Notes: generated by a model from the sequence alone, not told the origin. DNA of 14,672 nucleotides from Desulfurococcales archaeon (GCA_027037025.1 JALWBS010000015.1:1-14672); one strand, 5' to 3'. Numbered from the stretch's first letter, positions 1-8,112 are shown. Translations and numbers: made by a program.

Positions 1-583
1 TAACTATGGTTGTCGCTCCTACCCTATCCACAGCCCTAGACTCGTGGATATGGCCGCAGAGGCATAGCAGAGGTACCTTATCCTCAATGAACTTTCTAAG
101 AGCTTGCGACCCTACGTGCATAGATCCCTGCGCTAAGTCACACGCTGTGCCGTAGGGAGGTGTGTGGCTCACGACTATAACTGGTCCTCGCTTAGCTGCT
201 TCGATCCATAGCTTGTCCAGCACTTTCCCTATGTGATCCTCGCTCAGTTCGAATACGGTGCGGAACGGTGTGGGGGTCGAACCTCCTATGCCTATGAATG
301 AGTAGCCTCGGTAAACAGCGACTCTCTCATGTATCACCTCTACGATGCTGCTCTGCTTACCGAGGTATGCTCGAGGATTATCCATGTTTCCCGGCACAAC
401 GAAACTCTTAACGCCCTTCCTCTCTAACTCATCGAATAGGTAATCGACATCGTTAGGATTCGAGTATGGAGCAGCGTCTCCGCAGAACACAATCGCATCC
501 ACATCGATAACCACGTCAAGCACTTTCCTTAGCATATCCTTGGCTCCGTGAGCATCGCTTATCGCAAGTATCCTAAGGCTCAT
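1..583 (-). CDS. Metallophosphoesterase, C-terminus beyond left edge
   Basis: This is the 5' part (194 codons) of a calcineurin-like metallophosphoesterase; the 3' end lies outside the window. All family motifs are visible in order: Asp10-x-His12, Gly35-Asp36, Gly65-Asn66-Met-Asp68, Ser139-His140 followed by TPPYGT, and Gly177-His178-Ile-His180. Together these supply a complete two-metal site, so the enzyme should be active. The pattern resembles small archaeal Icc-related phosphoesterases (COG2129 type); the natural substrate cannot be read from sequence. The ATG at 583-581 shares one base with the stop of the upstream hotdog gene (TGATG), and a purine-rich GGGAGAG lies just before it, so translation is probably coupled. 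It is the last visible gene of a minus-strand operon that also holds nucS and a DHH phosphoesterase. No signal peptide is visible, so it should be cytoplasmic. Confidence 0.88.
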   Translation of the reverse strand, partial: MSLRILAISDAHGAKDMLRKVLDVVIDVDAIVFCGDAAPYSNPNDVDYLFDELERKGVKSFVVPGNMDNPRAYLGKQSSIVEVIHERVAVYRGYSFIGIGGSTPTPFRTVFELSEDHIGKVLDKLWIEAAKRGPVIVVSHTPPYGTACDLAQGSMHVGSQALRKFIEDKVPLLCLCGHIHESRAVDRVGATTIV

Positions 584-966
584 CACTCTCCCTGCAGCTT
601 TAAGAAAAGCGTCGTACTTTTAGCTGCTTCTACACCATCGACGAACAGCGATGTTGTTACTGACGCTGAGATGGATGTGGTGCTCTCGATGCACGATTCG
701 ATGAGTATCGAGCTGGGCTCTGAGACCTGTCTCACGAAGTTGATGAACGTGTTCATAGCTACGTACCTCTGTACTTCAGGTAAGCTGGCTATTGCGTACT
801 CCGAAGCTATTACGCACAGCGCTGCTAGCGAAGCCCCGTGAAGCAGTCCCTGATCACTTAGCAGCTCTTCGATGCTCGACGATATCTCTATCCTTACGCA
901 TCCGTTCTCGAAGGATACCTGAGCGTTCTCTAAAACCCTGTGAAAGATGCGGGGGTGCGCAGCCAT
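583..966 (-). CDS. Small hotdog-fold protein, PaaI thioesterase-like
   Basis: A 127-residue protein whose layout fits a single hotdog domain of the PaaI/YdiI thioesterase type. It has an N-terminal strand region, a Leu-His43-Gly44-Ala-Ser segment leading into a long hydrophobic helix (about residues 43-61), then strands around 68-80, 86-95 and 101-122. His-Gly before the central helix is a hallmark of acyl-CoA thioesterases of this fold, but the usual catalytic Asp/Glu in the helix is less clear (Glu56 is a candidate), so the activity is uncertain. The ATG at 966 is preceded by an almost perfect AGGAGGTGA (982-974) with a 7-base spacer; this element contains the stop codon of nucS. The gene is tightly packed between nucS and the metallophosphoesterase gene and surely cotranscribed. 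Any link to DNA repair is unproven. Confidence 0.7.
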   Translation of the reverse strand: MAAHPRIFHRVLENAQVSFENGCVRIEISSSIEELLSDQGLLHGASLAALCVIASEYAIASLPEVQRYVAMNTFINFVRQVSEPSSILIESCIESTTSISASVTTSLFVDGVEAAKSTTLFLKLQGE

Positions 967-973
967 GTTCCAT

Positions 974-1738
974 TCACCTCCTGAAGTACTTCTCTAGCGA
1001 GGTAGTTGGTCTCGGGCTCAAGCTCTTAGCATCTATGAATCTGAACCCCTCTTTCAGCAACGCTGTCTTAGCATCTTCGCTGAGGGAGGGAGCTACGAGG
1101 ACTCCCTCAACGCTCATCCCCTGGGATCTGTAGTACTCGACATACCTCTTCAGCTGAGCGACAGCAGCTATACCGGCGCGCTCATTCTTTACTTCTACAA
1201 CGATCAGCGTGCCATCCTTCCTACGCAGCAAAACGTCTACCTTTCCATAGGGTGTAGCAACGTCTCTCCCCACGAGCTGAGCATCGGGGTGAACGATCTT
1301 CGGGTTCGAGATGAGGATCCGGACCAGATCCTCCTCGGTGCCTATCACGAGGAGCTTCGTTTGCGCAAGCCTGCACGCCTTAGCGAAGTGAACTCGCTTA
1401 AAGTCTACGATAACCTCCTCGCGTGGATTCATCCTTATGCTCCTTAACCGCAGTGATTGTCCAACGCATTCGAATACGACGTGAGCTCCGGGAGGTTGCC
1501 AATTCAGAGGCTCTCTCTTGCATGACTCGTGGATTAGCAACGCTCCATCTAGCTTGACTATTATCAGCCTCGTACCTAATGGGGCGTGCGAAGCCGCTCT
1601 TCCGTAGTACTCGACTTCGATATCCCCAACCATTATGATCACTCTTCCTTGCTTGATCGAGTTCAGCTCTTTGGAGATCTCATTGCAAGGCTTCTCCACA
1701 TCTACATCTACACAAACCTCAGCGTTTTGCGAGGGCAT
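974..1738 (-). CDS. nucS: Endonuclease NucS/EndoMS (mismatch-specific)
   Basis: A 254-residue NucS. The family, known from Pyrococcus abyssi, Thermococcus and actinobacteria, cleaves mismatched or branched DNA and works with PCNA. An N-terminal DNA-binding half is followed by a RecB-like nuclease half. Arg47, Arg75 and Trp80 match the ssDNA/base-binding residues of P. abyssi NucS (R42, R70, W75) at a constant offset of 5. Asp168, Glu182 and Lys184 match the catalytic D160, E174 and K176 at a constant offset of 8. The C-terminal tail TTSLEKYFRR resembles a PCNA-interacting peptide (x-x-x-Leu-x-x-Tyr-Phe, with Thr where Gln is usual). The ATG at 1738 lies inside the last codons of the DHH phosphoesterase gene (20-bp overlap); a GTGATC element about 5 bases upstream may serve as ribosome binding site. 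Internal GTG codons near residue 8 are alternative starts. Length is normal for the family (about 250). Confidence 0.93.
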   Translation of the reverse strand: MPSQNAEVCVDVDVEKPCNEISKELNSIKQGRVIIMVGDIEVEYYGRAASHAPLGTRLIIVKLDGALLIHESCKREPLNWQPPGAHVVFECVGQSLRLRSIRMNPREEVIVDFKRVHFAKACRLAQTKLLVIGTEEDLVRILISNPKIVHPDAQLVGRDVATPYGKVDVLLRRKDGTLIVVEVKNERAGIAAVAQLKRYVEYYRSQGMSVEGVLVAPSLSEDAKTALLKEGFRFIDAKSLSPRPTTSLEKYFRR

Positions 1739-2729
1739 CGCCGATCACGTTCTTCAGTTTTTCGACCACGAGCTCCACATCCTCGGTTGAGTAAAGGGTT
1801 AGCGATGCAGCTTCCCTATGACCTCCGTAGAACGACGCGCCTAGGTTCTCGGCTATGGCTTTGCAAAGCTCTAGAGCTCTGCCCTCGGGGGATCTAACGG
1901 TTATCACGATCTTGCCCTCCTCGCCACGGATTACGACTATGGGTCTGTGATGCTTCTTTGCGAACTCGGATGATGCGATGCCGAACATGCCGGCGTAGAT
2001 AAGAGATTCGGCTGCGGTGAAGGCAACTATGTACCACCCATGGACTTGGATGGATTTTCTTTCGAGGTTCTTAACCAACATGTTGAGGAGCCACTTACCT
2101 CTTCTGTACTTCTGCTCGATTTCGTTATCATTCCAAACCTCCGCACCCTCGATGATCCTAGCTACGGTTCGATAGTACGTGTTGCTATCGGTGGGATCCA
2201 GTGCTAGAGCTATCTTTAGTCTATCAGCGATTTGCTTCACCACCTCGTTGCAGCTCTCACCGCCTTCGCAGACGTTTGCTACCTCTACGAGTTCACGTTC
2301 GTAAGGATTGAGATCCCTTATCATTGTGGCTAATACCGCTGGCGTCGAGAGCGTATGCCTCCAGAAAATCTTCACGTTCTTCTGCTTCGAGATCTCGTTG
2401 ATGACGTGCTGCGAGGATACGTGGTGATCAACTATGGTCACGTTTTTATCTCTGAGGTTGTTCTTGATGTAGCTAACGAGGTCGTCGTTGAGAGCGAGAT
2501 CTAGGATCACCACCTCTTCAAGGTTCTCGATGCCTACGCTCTTGATGGCTGAGTCGAGGTCTCTGACGATTCGCCACGGCTGAGAGAATCTCATGACTAG
2601 GTTCCTGGGATAGTAATCCATTAGAAAACGTCTTATGTATAGACCCGCAGATATCACGCCGTCGCAATCTCCATGGAAAACGACGAGAGCTTTCATAGTG
2701 CACGCCTTCGCGTTCTTGTCCAGATACAT
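1719..2729 (-). CDS. DHH/DHHA1-family phosphoesterase (RecJ/NrnA-like)
   Basis: A 336-residue protein with the DHH superfamily fold. Numbered from ATG 2729, motif I is His19-Gly-Asp21-Cys-Asp23-Gly, motif II is Asp77 in the ILDLAL strand, and motif III is Asp101-His102-His103. An acidic segment at 178-181 (DPTD) may supply motif IV. A C-terminal DHHA1 domain carries the Gly-Gly-His-Arg-Glu-Ala-Ala-Ser signature (302-309). Relatives act as Mn-dependent single-strand exonucleases (RecJ), oligoribonucleases or pAp phosphatases (NrnA); the short length favours the simple two-domain archaeal kind, and the substrate is open. It is the first gene of the minus-strand operon and overlaps nucS by 20 bp, which suggests a shared nucleic-acid role. 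The start is uncertain: TTG 2732 and ATG 2729 have no ribosome binding site, while ATG 2696 lies just before the conserved core, after a GAAGGCG element. Confidence 0.88.
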   Translation of the reverse strand: MYLDKNAKACTMKALVVFHGDCDGVISAGLYIRRFLMDYYPRNLVMRFSQPWRIVRDLDSAIKSVGIENLEEVVILDLALNDDLVSYIKNNLRDKNVTIVDHHVSSQHVINEISKQKNVKIFWRHTLSTPAVLATMIRDLNPYERELVEVANVCEGGESCNEVVKQIADRLKIALALDPTDSNTYYRTVARIIEGAEVWNDNEIEQKYRRGKWLLNMLVKNLERKSIQVHGWYIVAFTAAESLIYAGMFGIASSEFAKKHHRPIVVIRGEEGKIVITVRSPEGRALELCKAIAENLGASFYGGHREAASLTLYSTEDVELVVEKLKNVIGDALAKR

Positions 2730-2764
2730 CAATGTATTACTGAGGAGTAAAACTGTGTTGAAGC

Positions 2765-2772
2765 TATCTAAA
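2765..2772 (+). promoter_or_regulatory. Putative TATA box for the TYW1 gene
   Basis: TATCTAAA lies in the short divergent gap between the DHH and TYW1 genes. Its centre is about 41 bases before ATG 2810. A start of transcription about 26 bases downstream (near 2795) would leave a short leader containing GTGA at 2803-2806. On the opposite strand GTTTTACT (2753-2746) may serve the DHH operon. Both are read by eye only. Confidence 0.35.
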
Positions 2773-2809
2773 GTGGTGTGCGGAAGCGGTCTTAGGGTAA
2801 GAGTGAGGC

Positions 2810-3856
2810 ATGAGGAGCACGCCTTCGGAATTCCGAAGAGCTATGGAGTATCTTAGGAAGCAGAAGTACCACTTGATAGGTGGGCATAGCGCGGTCAAGA
2901 AGTGTTACTGGGTGCATAAAGCGCTTGTTGAGCATCGCTTCTGCTACAAGGCGAAGTTCTACGGGATCGAGTCCCATAGATGCGCGCAGTTTTCCCCCGC
3001 CGTGCTATGGTGCTGGAATAGGTGTCTACACTGCTGGAGGTATAGACCCGGTGATAGGGGTATATGGTCCGAGGTGATGATGGAGCGGGTGGATGACCCT
3101 AGGTACATAGTCGATATGGTCATCGATGAGCATAGGAGAACCGTTAGCGGGTATAAGATGTTTGCTACCGTTGATCGGAGGATGTATGAAGAGGCTCGTA
3201 ATCCTAAGCACGTGGCAATAAGCTTAACTGGCGAAGCTACTCTGTACCCCATGCTGGACGACCTCATAAGGGAGTTCCATCGAAGGGGCATGACAACGTT
3301 TCTGGTAACTCGTGGAGTGAGGCCCGAAGTTGTAGCTAACCTCGATGAGGAGCCTACACAGCTTTACGTATCGATAGAGGCTTATGATGAGGGTAGCTAC
3401 GCATACTTCAACAACCCGTTATCGCCTAGGCTATGGAGACGCACCTTGGAGCTCCTAGAGCTGTTACCGAGCTTCACGTGCCCCACAGTCATAAGGATAA
3501 CTGTTGTTAAGAGCTTCAATATGAACGATCGCGCAATCAGGGAGTGGGCACGTATTCTTCGCATCGCTGAACCGACGTTCATAGAGGTCAAGGCGTACAT
3601 GCATATAGGTGGCTCTATCGAGAGGCTGAAGAGAGACGATATGCCTAGCCATAGCGAGGTGAGGGAGGTGGCCGTGAAGCTCGCTGACGAGCTCTCATAC
3701 AACGTTGCTTCCGAGAGCAAGCCTAGCCGTGTTGTCTTGCTTACGAAGCTGAGAGGGCCTATCGTAAGGTACGGGAATCCTCCGATAAGCTGGTCGGATC
3801 CGGACTATGGTGATGAGTACTCGGGTGAGTATGGGGAGCTCGATAAGGTCGTGTAG
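2810..3856 (+). CDS. taw1: TYW1/Taw1, tRNA 4-demethylwyosine synthase
   Basis: A 348-residue radical SAM enzyme that builds the tricyclic 4-demethylwyosine base at G37 of tRNA-Phe from N1-methylguanosine and pyruvate. The radical SAM cluster ligands are Cys68-x3-Cys72-x2-Cys75, in the context WCWNRCLHCWR. The second 4Fe-4S cluster ligands Cys32, Cys45 and Cys58 are also present. All six have the same spacing as M. jannaschii TYW1 (C26, C39, C52, C62, C66, C69), shifted by 6, so both clusters should form. FYGIESHRC and SLTGEATLYP are further family signatures. As in other archaea the N-terminal flavodoxin domain of eukaryotic TYW1 is missing. ATG 2810 follows GAGTGAGGC; ATG 2843 is an alternative start that keeps every ligand. 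The MBL-fold gene follows 59 bp downstream on the same strand. Confidence 0.93.
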   Translation: MRSTPSEFRRAMEYLRKQKYHLIGGHSAVKKCYWVHKALVEHRFCYKAKFYGIESHRCAQFSPAVLWCWNRCLHCWRYRPGDRGIWSEVMMERVDDPRYIVDMVIDEHRRTVSGYKMFATVDRRMYEEARNPKHVAISLTGEATLYPMLDDLIREFHRRGMTTFLVTRGVRPEVVANLDEEPTQLYVSIEAYDEGSYAYFNNPLSPRLWRRTLELLELLPSFTCPTVIRITVVKSFNMNDRAIREWARILRIAEPTFIEVKAYMHIGGSIERLKRDDMPSHSEVREVAVKLADELSYNVASESKPSRVVLLTKLRGPIVRYGNPPISWSDPDYGDEYSGEYGELDKVV

Positions 3857-3873
3857 CGCTTAGCGCCTTGCGC

Positions 3874-3880
3874 TTTAAAG
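3874..3880 (+). promoter_or_regulatory. Putative TATA box before the MBL-fold gene
   Basis: TTTAAAG stands out in the otherwise GC-rich 59-bp gap after the TYW1 gene. A transcription start about 26 bases downstream (near 3903) would give a leader of about 13 bases before TTG 3916. The gene could equally be read through from TYW1. Confidence 0.3.
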
Positions 3881-3915
3881 CGATGCGCAGCTAGAGGATA
3901 CGTGGGCTGCTTGTA

Positions 3916-4917
3916 TTGCAAACGAGGGTGTGGGTGGATAGCGGCGGAGCGATAGTGTTCGGCGATGTGTGCGTGGATGGTCACGTGGATGGGTGCGTGT
4001 ATAGGGTAGTGACCCATGTTCATCACGATCACATCGTTAGGCTTGATCGAAGCGCGGTGGAGTCTAGGTACGTTCTCGCAACTCACATAACGCACGAGCT
4101 TCTGGAGGAACTGGGGCTGTACGTACCCAAGAGGAAGAGGATTGCGCTAGGCTACGGCGATAGGATGTGCGTAGACGATGTCTGCATAAAGCTTGATTAC
4201 GCACACCACATACCCGGATCATCGCAGGTAGTCATAGAGAGTAGATCGGGAACCTATGCGTACTCAGGGGACTTCAAGAGCGTTGGCGATAAGACCAAGC
4301 CTCCTACGGGCGTCGACATCTTGGTAGTTGATGCGACGTACGGGGATCCCGCGTTCAAGAGACCGCCGGAGGATGTCATCATTGGAGAGCTCGTGAAGCT
4401 CGTTAAGACGCTACTGACCAAAGGACCTGTATCGATATACGCTTACTATGGGAAGGCTCAGGAGGTTATGCTGATGCTGAGAGAGTACGGTGTTGATGCG
4501 CCGTTCATTGCAAGCTCGAAGCATTGGAGAATAGCTCGCAGGTTGGAGAAGTTTGGGTACGTAATCAAAGACCTCGTATTGGATGGTAGTCGGGAGTCCC
4601 ACGAGATCCTTAGGGATGGATGGTACATAAAGTTCGAGCACTTCTCAAAGTATCGATGTGTACGTAACGGGTCGCCTAGCCAGAGCCACATACTCTTGAC
4701 GGGATGGCTATTCCACACACCCATCAGAGCCGTTGGTAAGAACAAGTGGATTGTTGCTTTCAGTGACCATGCGGATTTCGAGGAGCTCATACTATACGTC
4801 GATCTTTCGAGACCGAGGAGGCTAATAGTGGATTCTTCAAGAGGGGGAGTAGTGGCTAAGAGATTCGCTGAGTACGTTGACAGAGTACTGGGGATACATG
4901 CCGAAGCACAGCCTTAG
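3916..4917 (+). CDS. Metallo-beta-lactamase-fold exonuclease-like protein
   Basis: A 333-residue MBL-fold protein similar in layout to the SNM1/YSH1-related exonucleases (COG1236), including ligase-associated DNA exonucleases of about 330 residues. Visible motifs are the metal-binding His34-x-His36-x-Asp38-His39, His98 in AHHIPGS, Asp119 in YSGDF, Asp139 in DATYGDP, and a C-terminal His285 in FSDHADF. Between them, residues about 150-265 form a beta-CASP-like insert. This points to a two-zinc nuclease acting on DNA or RNA; RNA 3'-end processing is an alternative, but the protein lacks the KH domains of archaeal CPSF homologues. The frame begins at TTG 3916 with only a weak, distant GAGG (3894-3897) upstream; GTG 3928 is also possible. 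It is not part of the rpl12-alaS unit, which has its own promoter. Confidence 0.82.
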   Translation: MQTRVWVDSGGAIVFGDVCVDGHVDGCVYRVVTHVHHDHIVRLDRSAVESRYVLATHITHELLEELGLYVPKRKRIALGYGDRMCVDDVCIKLDYAHHIPGSSQVVIESRSGTYAYSGDFKSVGDKTKPPTGVDILVVDATYGDPAFKRPPEDVIIGELVKLVKTLLTKGPVSIYAYYGKAQEVMLMLREYGVDAPFIASSKHWRIARRLEKFGYVIKDLVLDGSRESHEILRDGWYIKFEHFSKYRCVRNGSPSQSHILLTGWLFHTPIRAVGKNKWIVAFSDHADFEELILYVDLSRPRRLIVDSSRGGVVAKRFAEYVDRVLGIHAEAQP

Positions 4918-4931
4918 CCCCCTTAAGAAGA

Positions 4932-4940
4932 TTTTTAAAA
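4932..4940 (+). promoter_or_regulatory. Promoter of rpl12: TATA box with purine-rich BRE
   Basis: TTTTTAAAA preceded by the purine-rich AAGAAGA is the clearest archaeal promoter in the window. A start about 26 bases downstream (near 4962) would give a leader of about 30 bases. Its presence supports rpl12 being transcribed independently of the upstream nuclease gene. Confidence 0.6.
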
Positions 4941-4991
4941 GCTCTGTAAAGAACAAAGTCTGGCACGGACATGTAGGCTAGGTGTCGGGTA

Positions 4992-5324
4992 ATGGAGTAC
5001 GTGTACGCCGTGCTGCTACTTCATTCAGCTAAGAAAGAGGTGACTGAGGAGAACGTTAGAAAGGTTCTGGAAGCAGCTGGAATAGCTGTTGACGATGTTA
5101 GGCTCAAAGCGTTGGTGGCTGCGGTTAAAGAGATAAACATAGACGAGGTTATTAAGAGCGCTGCTGTTGCACCAGCAGTCGCTCCGGCGGTTGCTCCAGC
5201 TGGTGTTGCTCCGGCTCAACAACCTTCTGAAGAGAAGAAGGAGGAGAGAGAAGAAGAGGAGAAGAAAGAAGAGACCGTAAGCGAAGAACAACTAGCAGAA
5301 GGACTAGCAGCATTATTCGGATAG
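4992..5324 (+). CDS. rpl12: Ribosomal stalk protein P1 (L12e)
   Basis: A 110-residue archaeal P1/L12e protein, part of the P0-P1 stalk of the large ribosomal subunit that recruits translation factors. The N-terminal dimerisation and P0-binding domain (about 1-58) starts MEYVYAVLLLHSAKKEVTEE. An Ala-Val-Pro hinge made of repeated AVAP units (about 60-76) follows, then a highly charged Glu/Lys segment (about 80-97). The protein ends in the GLAALFG tail that contacts elongation factors. ATG 4992 is served by GGTG at 4981-4984. Length is typical. The usual upstream partner rpl10 (P0) is not here; alaS follows directly, an order common in archaea. Confidence 0.96.
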   Translation: MEYVYAVLLLHSAKKEVTEENVRKVLEAAGIAVDDVRLKALVAAVKEINIDEVIKSAAVAPAVAPAVAPAGVAPAQQPSEEKKEEREEEEKKEETVSEEQLAEGLAALFG

Positions 5325-5394
5325 CAAACCCTAGTTTTACAGCTGCAACTCAACACAATGTTTTTACGTTTACTCTAAGATGGTGAGCAGACTA

Positions 5395-8112
5395 ATGGAG
5401 AAAGGCATTCCCTGTCGAAAGCTTGAAGAGCTAGGCTTCAAGAAGTATAGGTGTAAGGTGTGTGGTTCAGTATTCTGGAGCAAGGTTCCCCGAGAGACGT
5501 GTGGAGATGCTCCATGCGAGAGGTATAGGTTCCTCGATATTGGATGTAGAAGGCTCGGCTACGAAGAATCTATGAAAGAGTTCCTGCAGTTCTTCGAGAG
5601 AAATGGTCATAAAGTGATTGATCCTAGGCCTGTGGTGGCTAGGTGGAGAGAGGATCTATACCTAACCATAGCAAGCATTGTCCTCTTTCAACCTCACGTA
5701 ACTTCGGGAATGGTTCCACCACCCGCAAATCCTCTAGTCGTTGCTCAGCCATGTATTAGGCTTGAGGATATCGACAACGTTGGGTTGACCATGGGTAGGC
5801 ACTTAACGAACTTCATCATGGGGGGTCACCACGCCTTTAACTACCCGGACAAATGGGTTTACTGGATAGACGAGACGGTTGATTACGCGTACCGCTTCTT
5901 CGTCGAGGATCTCAGGGTTCCTGAAGAGGAGATAACGTTCAAGGAATCCTGGTGGGAGGGGGGAGGTAACGCGGGTCCTGCTTTTGAGGTTGCTATCGGT
6001 GGTCTCGAGGTCGCTACGCTGGTATTCATGCAGTACAGCGTTGAGAATGGGAAGTACTTGGAGATGCCTATAAAGGTCGTCGATACGGGCTATGGAATCG
6101 AGCGAATAGCTTGGCTAGCCAGTAAGGGGGTCACAGCTTTTCACGTTATATACGGTGATCTAGTGCATCACTTCTTCGTGAAGCTAGGCGTTGACGAACC
6201 CTCAGAGGATATTCTAAGAGCGGCTCTTGTCGAGAGCTACGGAGTTGATAGCGTTGAAGATCTAGCTGAGAAGGTATCGAGAGATCTTGGGGTGAGTAGC
6301 AAAGAAGTGGCATCGATGCTTAGGAGAGCTGTTGAGGTCTTCTCTCTGCTAGACCTAACCAAAACTATAGCGCTCATGCTAAGCGATGGCGTTGTACCTT
6401 CGAATAGTGGAGAGGGTTACTTAGCTAGGCTCGTCATAAGGAGAGCTCTTAGGAAGATCTCTGCACTAGGGAGCGATGTTAAGCTTGGAGAGTTGGTCGA
6501 TCTGCAGATTGAGAAGTGGTACCACCTGTTCCCTAGAATGGGTAAGATGAGAAGTTACATCCTAGAGGTTCTCGATATTGAGGAGGAGAAGTTCCGCGAG
6601 ATCATCAAATCCCTACCACAGATAGCTAAGAAGTTCTTAAAGAAGCAACCTAGTTTAGAGGATCTAGTTGAGCTATACGATTCTCGTGGAGTTCCCCCAG
6701 ACATGCTCGCCGAGTACCTGAGGAAAGTTCATGGGATAGCCATTGATGTGCCGAAGAACTTCTACTCCATGGTTGCGGCTAGACACGCTAGAACTCCTCT
6801 CGCTAAGAAGAGCGAGAAAGCGAGGCTCCCCAACGAAATCGTTGAGTGGACAAAGAACTTTCCTCCGACGAGAAGGTTATTCCACGAGGATCCCTATCTA
6901 AGAGAGTTCCGTTCCAAGGTCCTTGGCGTCCTGGGCAACTACGTGGTTCTCGACGCCACTGCGTTCTACCCAGAAGGTGGAGGGCAGCTAGGAGATACTG
7001 GTGAGATATGTTACGGAAGTGAGTGTGTTAAGGTGGTGGATACCCAAAAGGTAGGCGATGTCGTTGTGCATGTTGTTGAGAGACCGATATCCATAGCTCC
7101 AGGAGCTGAAATCGTTGGTAAGGTGGATTGGGAACGTAGATACAGGTTGATGAGGCATCACACGGCAACGCATCTACTGCTCGGCGCCCTTAGGAAAGTT
7201 CTAGGGGAACACGTATGGCAAGCCGGAGCCGAGAAGACGCCTACGAAGGCACGTCTAGATGTGACCCACTACAAGATTCCATCGGTTGATGAGTTGAAAT
7301 CCATCGAAAAGCTGGTCAACGAAATGATAACTAAGGGTATCCACGTAGTCACGAAAGAGCTTGATAGGAATGAGGCTGAGGAACGCTACGGCTTCGTTAT
7401 TTACCAAGGTGGGGTCCCGCAAACCGCTAGGATTAGGATAGTGGAGATCCCTGGATGGGATGTCGAAGCCTGTTTCGGAACCCATGTTAAGAACACGTCG
7501 GAGCTAGGAGGATTTCACATCGTAAACGTTGAGAAGATAGCAGATGGAGTAGTTAGGTTCGAATACGTTGCTGGCACAGCGTTGATAGATTACGTCAGCG
7601 AATTAGAGCAGAAGCTCAGCGATATTGCCACTGCTGTAGGTTCCTCTAAACGCGAGGTTGCCGACAAAGTTCGGTCAATGGTTGGAGAACTTAGGAATGC
7701 AAACTCGTTGCTCAAGGCCTATAGAGATCTCATTGTTAGGGAAGTGACTTCGAAAGCTAGCTACGAGGCGAGGGACTACGTTAGTGGAACGAAGATTTTT
7801 GTATACAAGCTCCCTGTAAAGGATTACAGACTAGCTAACATGATATCTAGAGAGCTCACGCAGAAGATACCTCGTCTAATAGCCTTCGTTCTAGCACCCC
7901 ATGAAAAGGGATGCTACGTGGAGATATCCCTAGGTAAGGAAGCGGCATCGCTCGTAGATGCGAGGTCGATAATCAAGGAACTTGCCAAGCGCTTACCTAT
8001 TAAGGGAGGTGGTAAGCATGATCATGTCACGGCAATAGCTGAGGTGCCGATGACCGAGTTCGTCAACGTACTCGAAAAAGCGTTGAGCACTGATTTAATT
8101 AAAGCTTCTTAA
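5395..8112 (+). CDS. alaS: Alanyl-tRNA synthetase, archaeal type
   Basis: A class II synthetase that charges tRNA-Ala, about 905 residues from ATG 5395, the archaeal family length. The N-terminus carries a Cys-rich element (CKVCGSVFW ... CGDAPC) typical of archaeal AlaRS. The catalytic core follows (about 55-330; MGRHLTNFIMGGHHAFNYPD and the GGGNAGPAFEV region). The editing domain has the zinc motif His589-x3-His593 (HTATH) and Cys693-x3-His697 (CFGTH), so mischarged Ser/Gly-tRNA can be cleared. The C-terminal DHHA1-type C-Ala domain ends with a GGGKHDHVTAIA segment. I prefer ATG 5395 because GGTGA at 5383-5387 lies 7 bases before it; the in-frame ATG 5380 would add five residues and has no such site. 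The gene sits 70 bp after rpl12. The TAA stop is followed closely by tRNA-Arg. Confidence 0.96.
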   Translation: MEKGIPCRKLEELGFKKYRCKVCGSVFWSKVPRETCGDAPCERYRFLDIGCRRLGYEESMKEFLQFFERNGHKVIDPRPVVARWREDLYLTIASIVLFQPHVTSGMVPPPANPLVVAQPCIRLEDIDNVGLTMGRHLTNFIMGGHHAFNYPDKWVYWIDETVDYAYRFFVEDLRVPEEEITFKESWWEGGGNAGPAFEVAIGGLEVATLVFMQYSVENGKYLEMPIKVVDTGYGIERIAWLASKGVTAFHVIYGDLVHHFFVKLGVDEPSEDILRAALVESYGVDSVEDLAEKVSRDLGVSSKEVASMLRRAVEVFSLLDLTKTIALMLSDGVVPSNSGEGYLARLVIRRALRKISALGSDVKLGELVDLQIEKWYHLFPRMGKMRSYILEVLDIEEEKFREIIKSLPQIAKKFLKKQPSLEDLVELYDSRGVPPDMLAEYLRKVHGIAIDVPKNFYSMVAARHARTPLAKKSEKARLPNEIVEWTKNFPPTRRLFHEDPYLREFRSKVLGVLGNYVVLDATAFYPEGGGQLGDTGEICYGSECVKVVDTQKVGDVVVHVVERPISIAPGAEIVGKVDWERRYRLMRHHTATHLLLGALRKVLGEHVWQAGAEKTPTKARLDVTHYKIPSVDELKSIEKLVNEMITKGIHVVTKELDRNEAEERYGFVIYQGGVPQTARIRIVEIPGWDVEACFGTHVKNTSELGGFHIVNVEKIADGVVRFEYVAGTALIDYVSELEQKLSDIATAVGSSKREVADKVRSMVGELRNANSLLKAYRDLIVREVTSKASYEARDYVSGTKIFVYKLPVKDYRLANMISRELTQKIPRLIAFVLAPHEKGCYVEISLGKEAASLVDARSIIKELAKRLPIKGGGKHDHVTAIAEVPMTEFVNVLEKALSTDLIKAS
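8094..8104 (+). promoter_or_regulatory. Possible tRNA promoter within the alaS 3' end
   Basis: TTTAATTAAAG in the last codons of alaS is the only AT-rich TATA-like stretch before the tRNA. A start about 26 bases downstream (near 8125) would leave a short 5' leader before the tRNA at 8141. Visual call only. Confidence 0.35.

Noticed and set aside
792..1133. Open frames on the plus strand across the nucS/hotdog region.
   Set aside because: They are antisense to genes with clear catalytic motifs and lack any recognisable domain or start signal.
5165..5220. Tandem-like repeat of Ala-Val-Ala-Pro codons in rpl12.
   Set aside because: This is the normal flexible hinge of P1 stalk proteins, not a DNA repeat element.
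5325..5394. TTTTTACG at 5361-5368 as a separate alaS promoter.
   Set aside because: A start about 26 bases downstream would fall after the GGTGA at 5383-5387, so it fits poorly with the preferred alaS start; readthrough from rpl12 is simpler.
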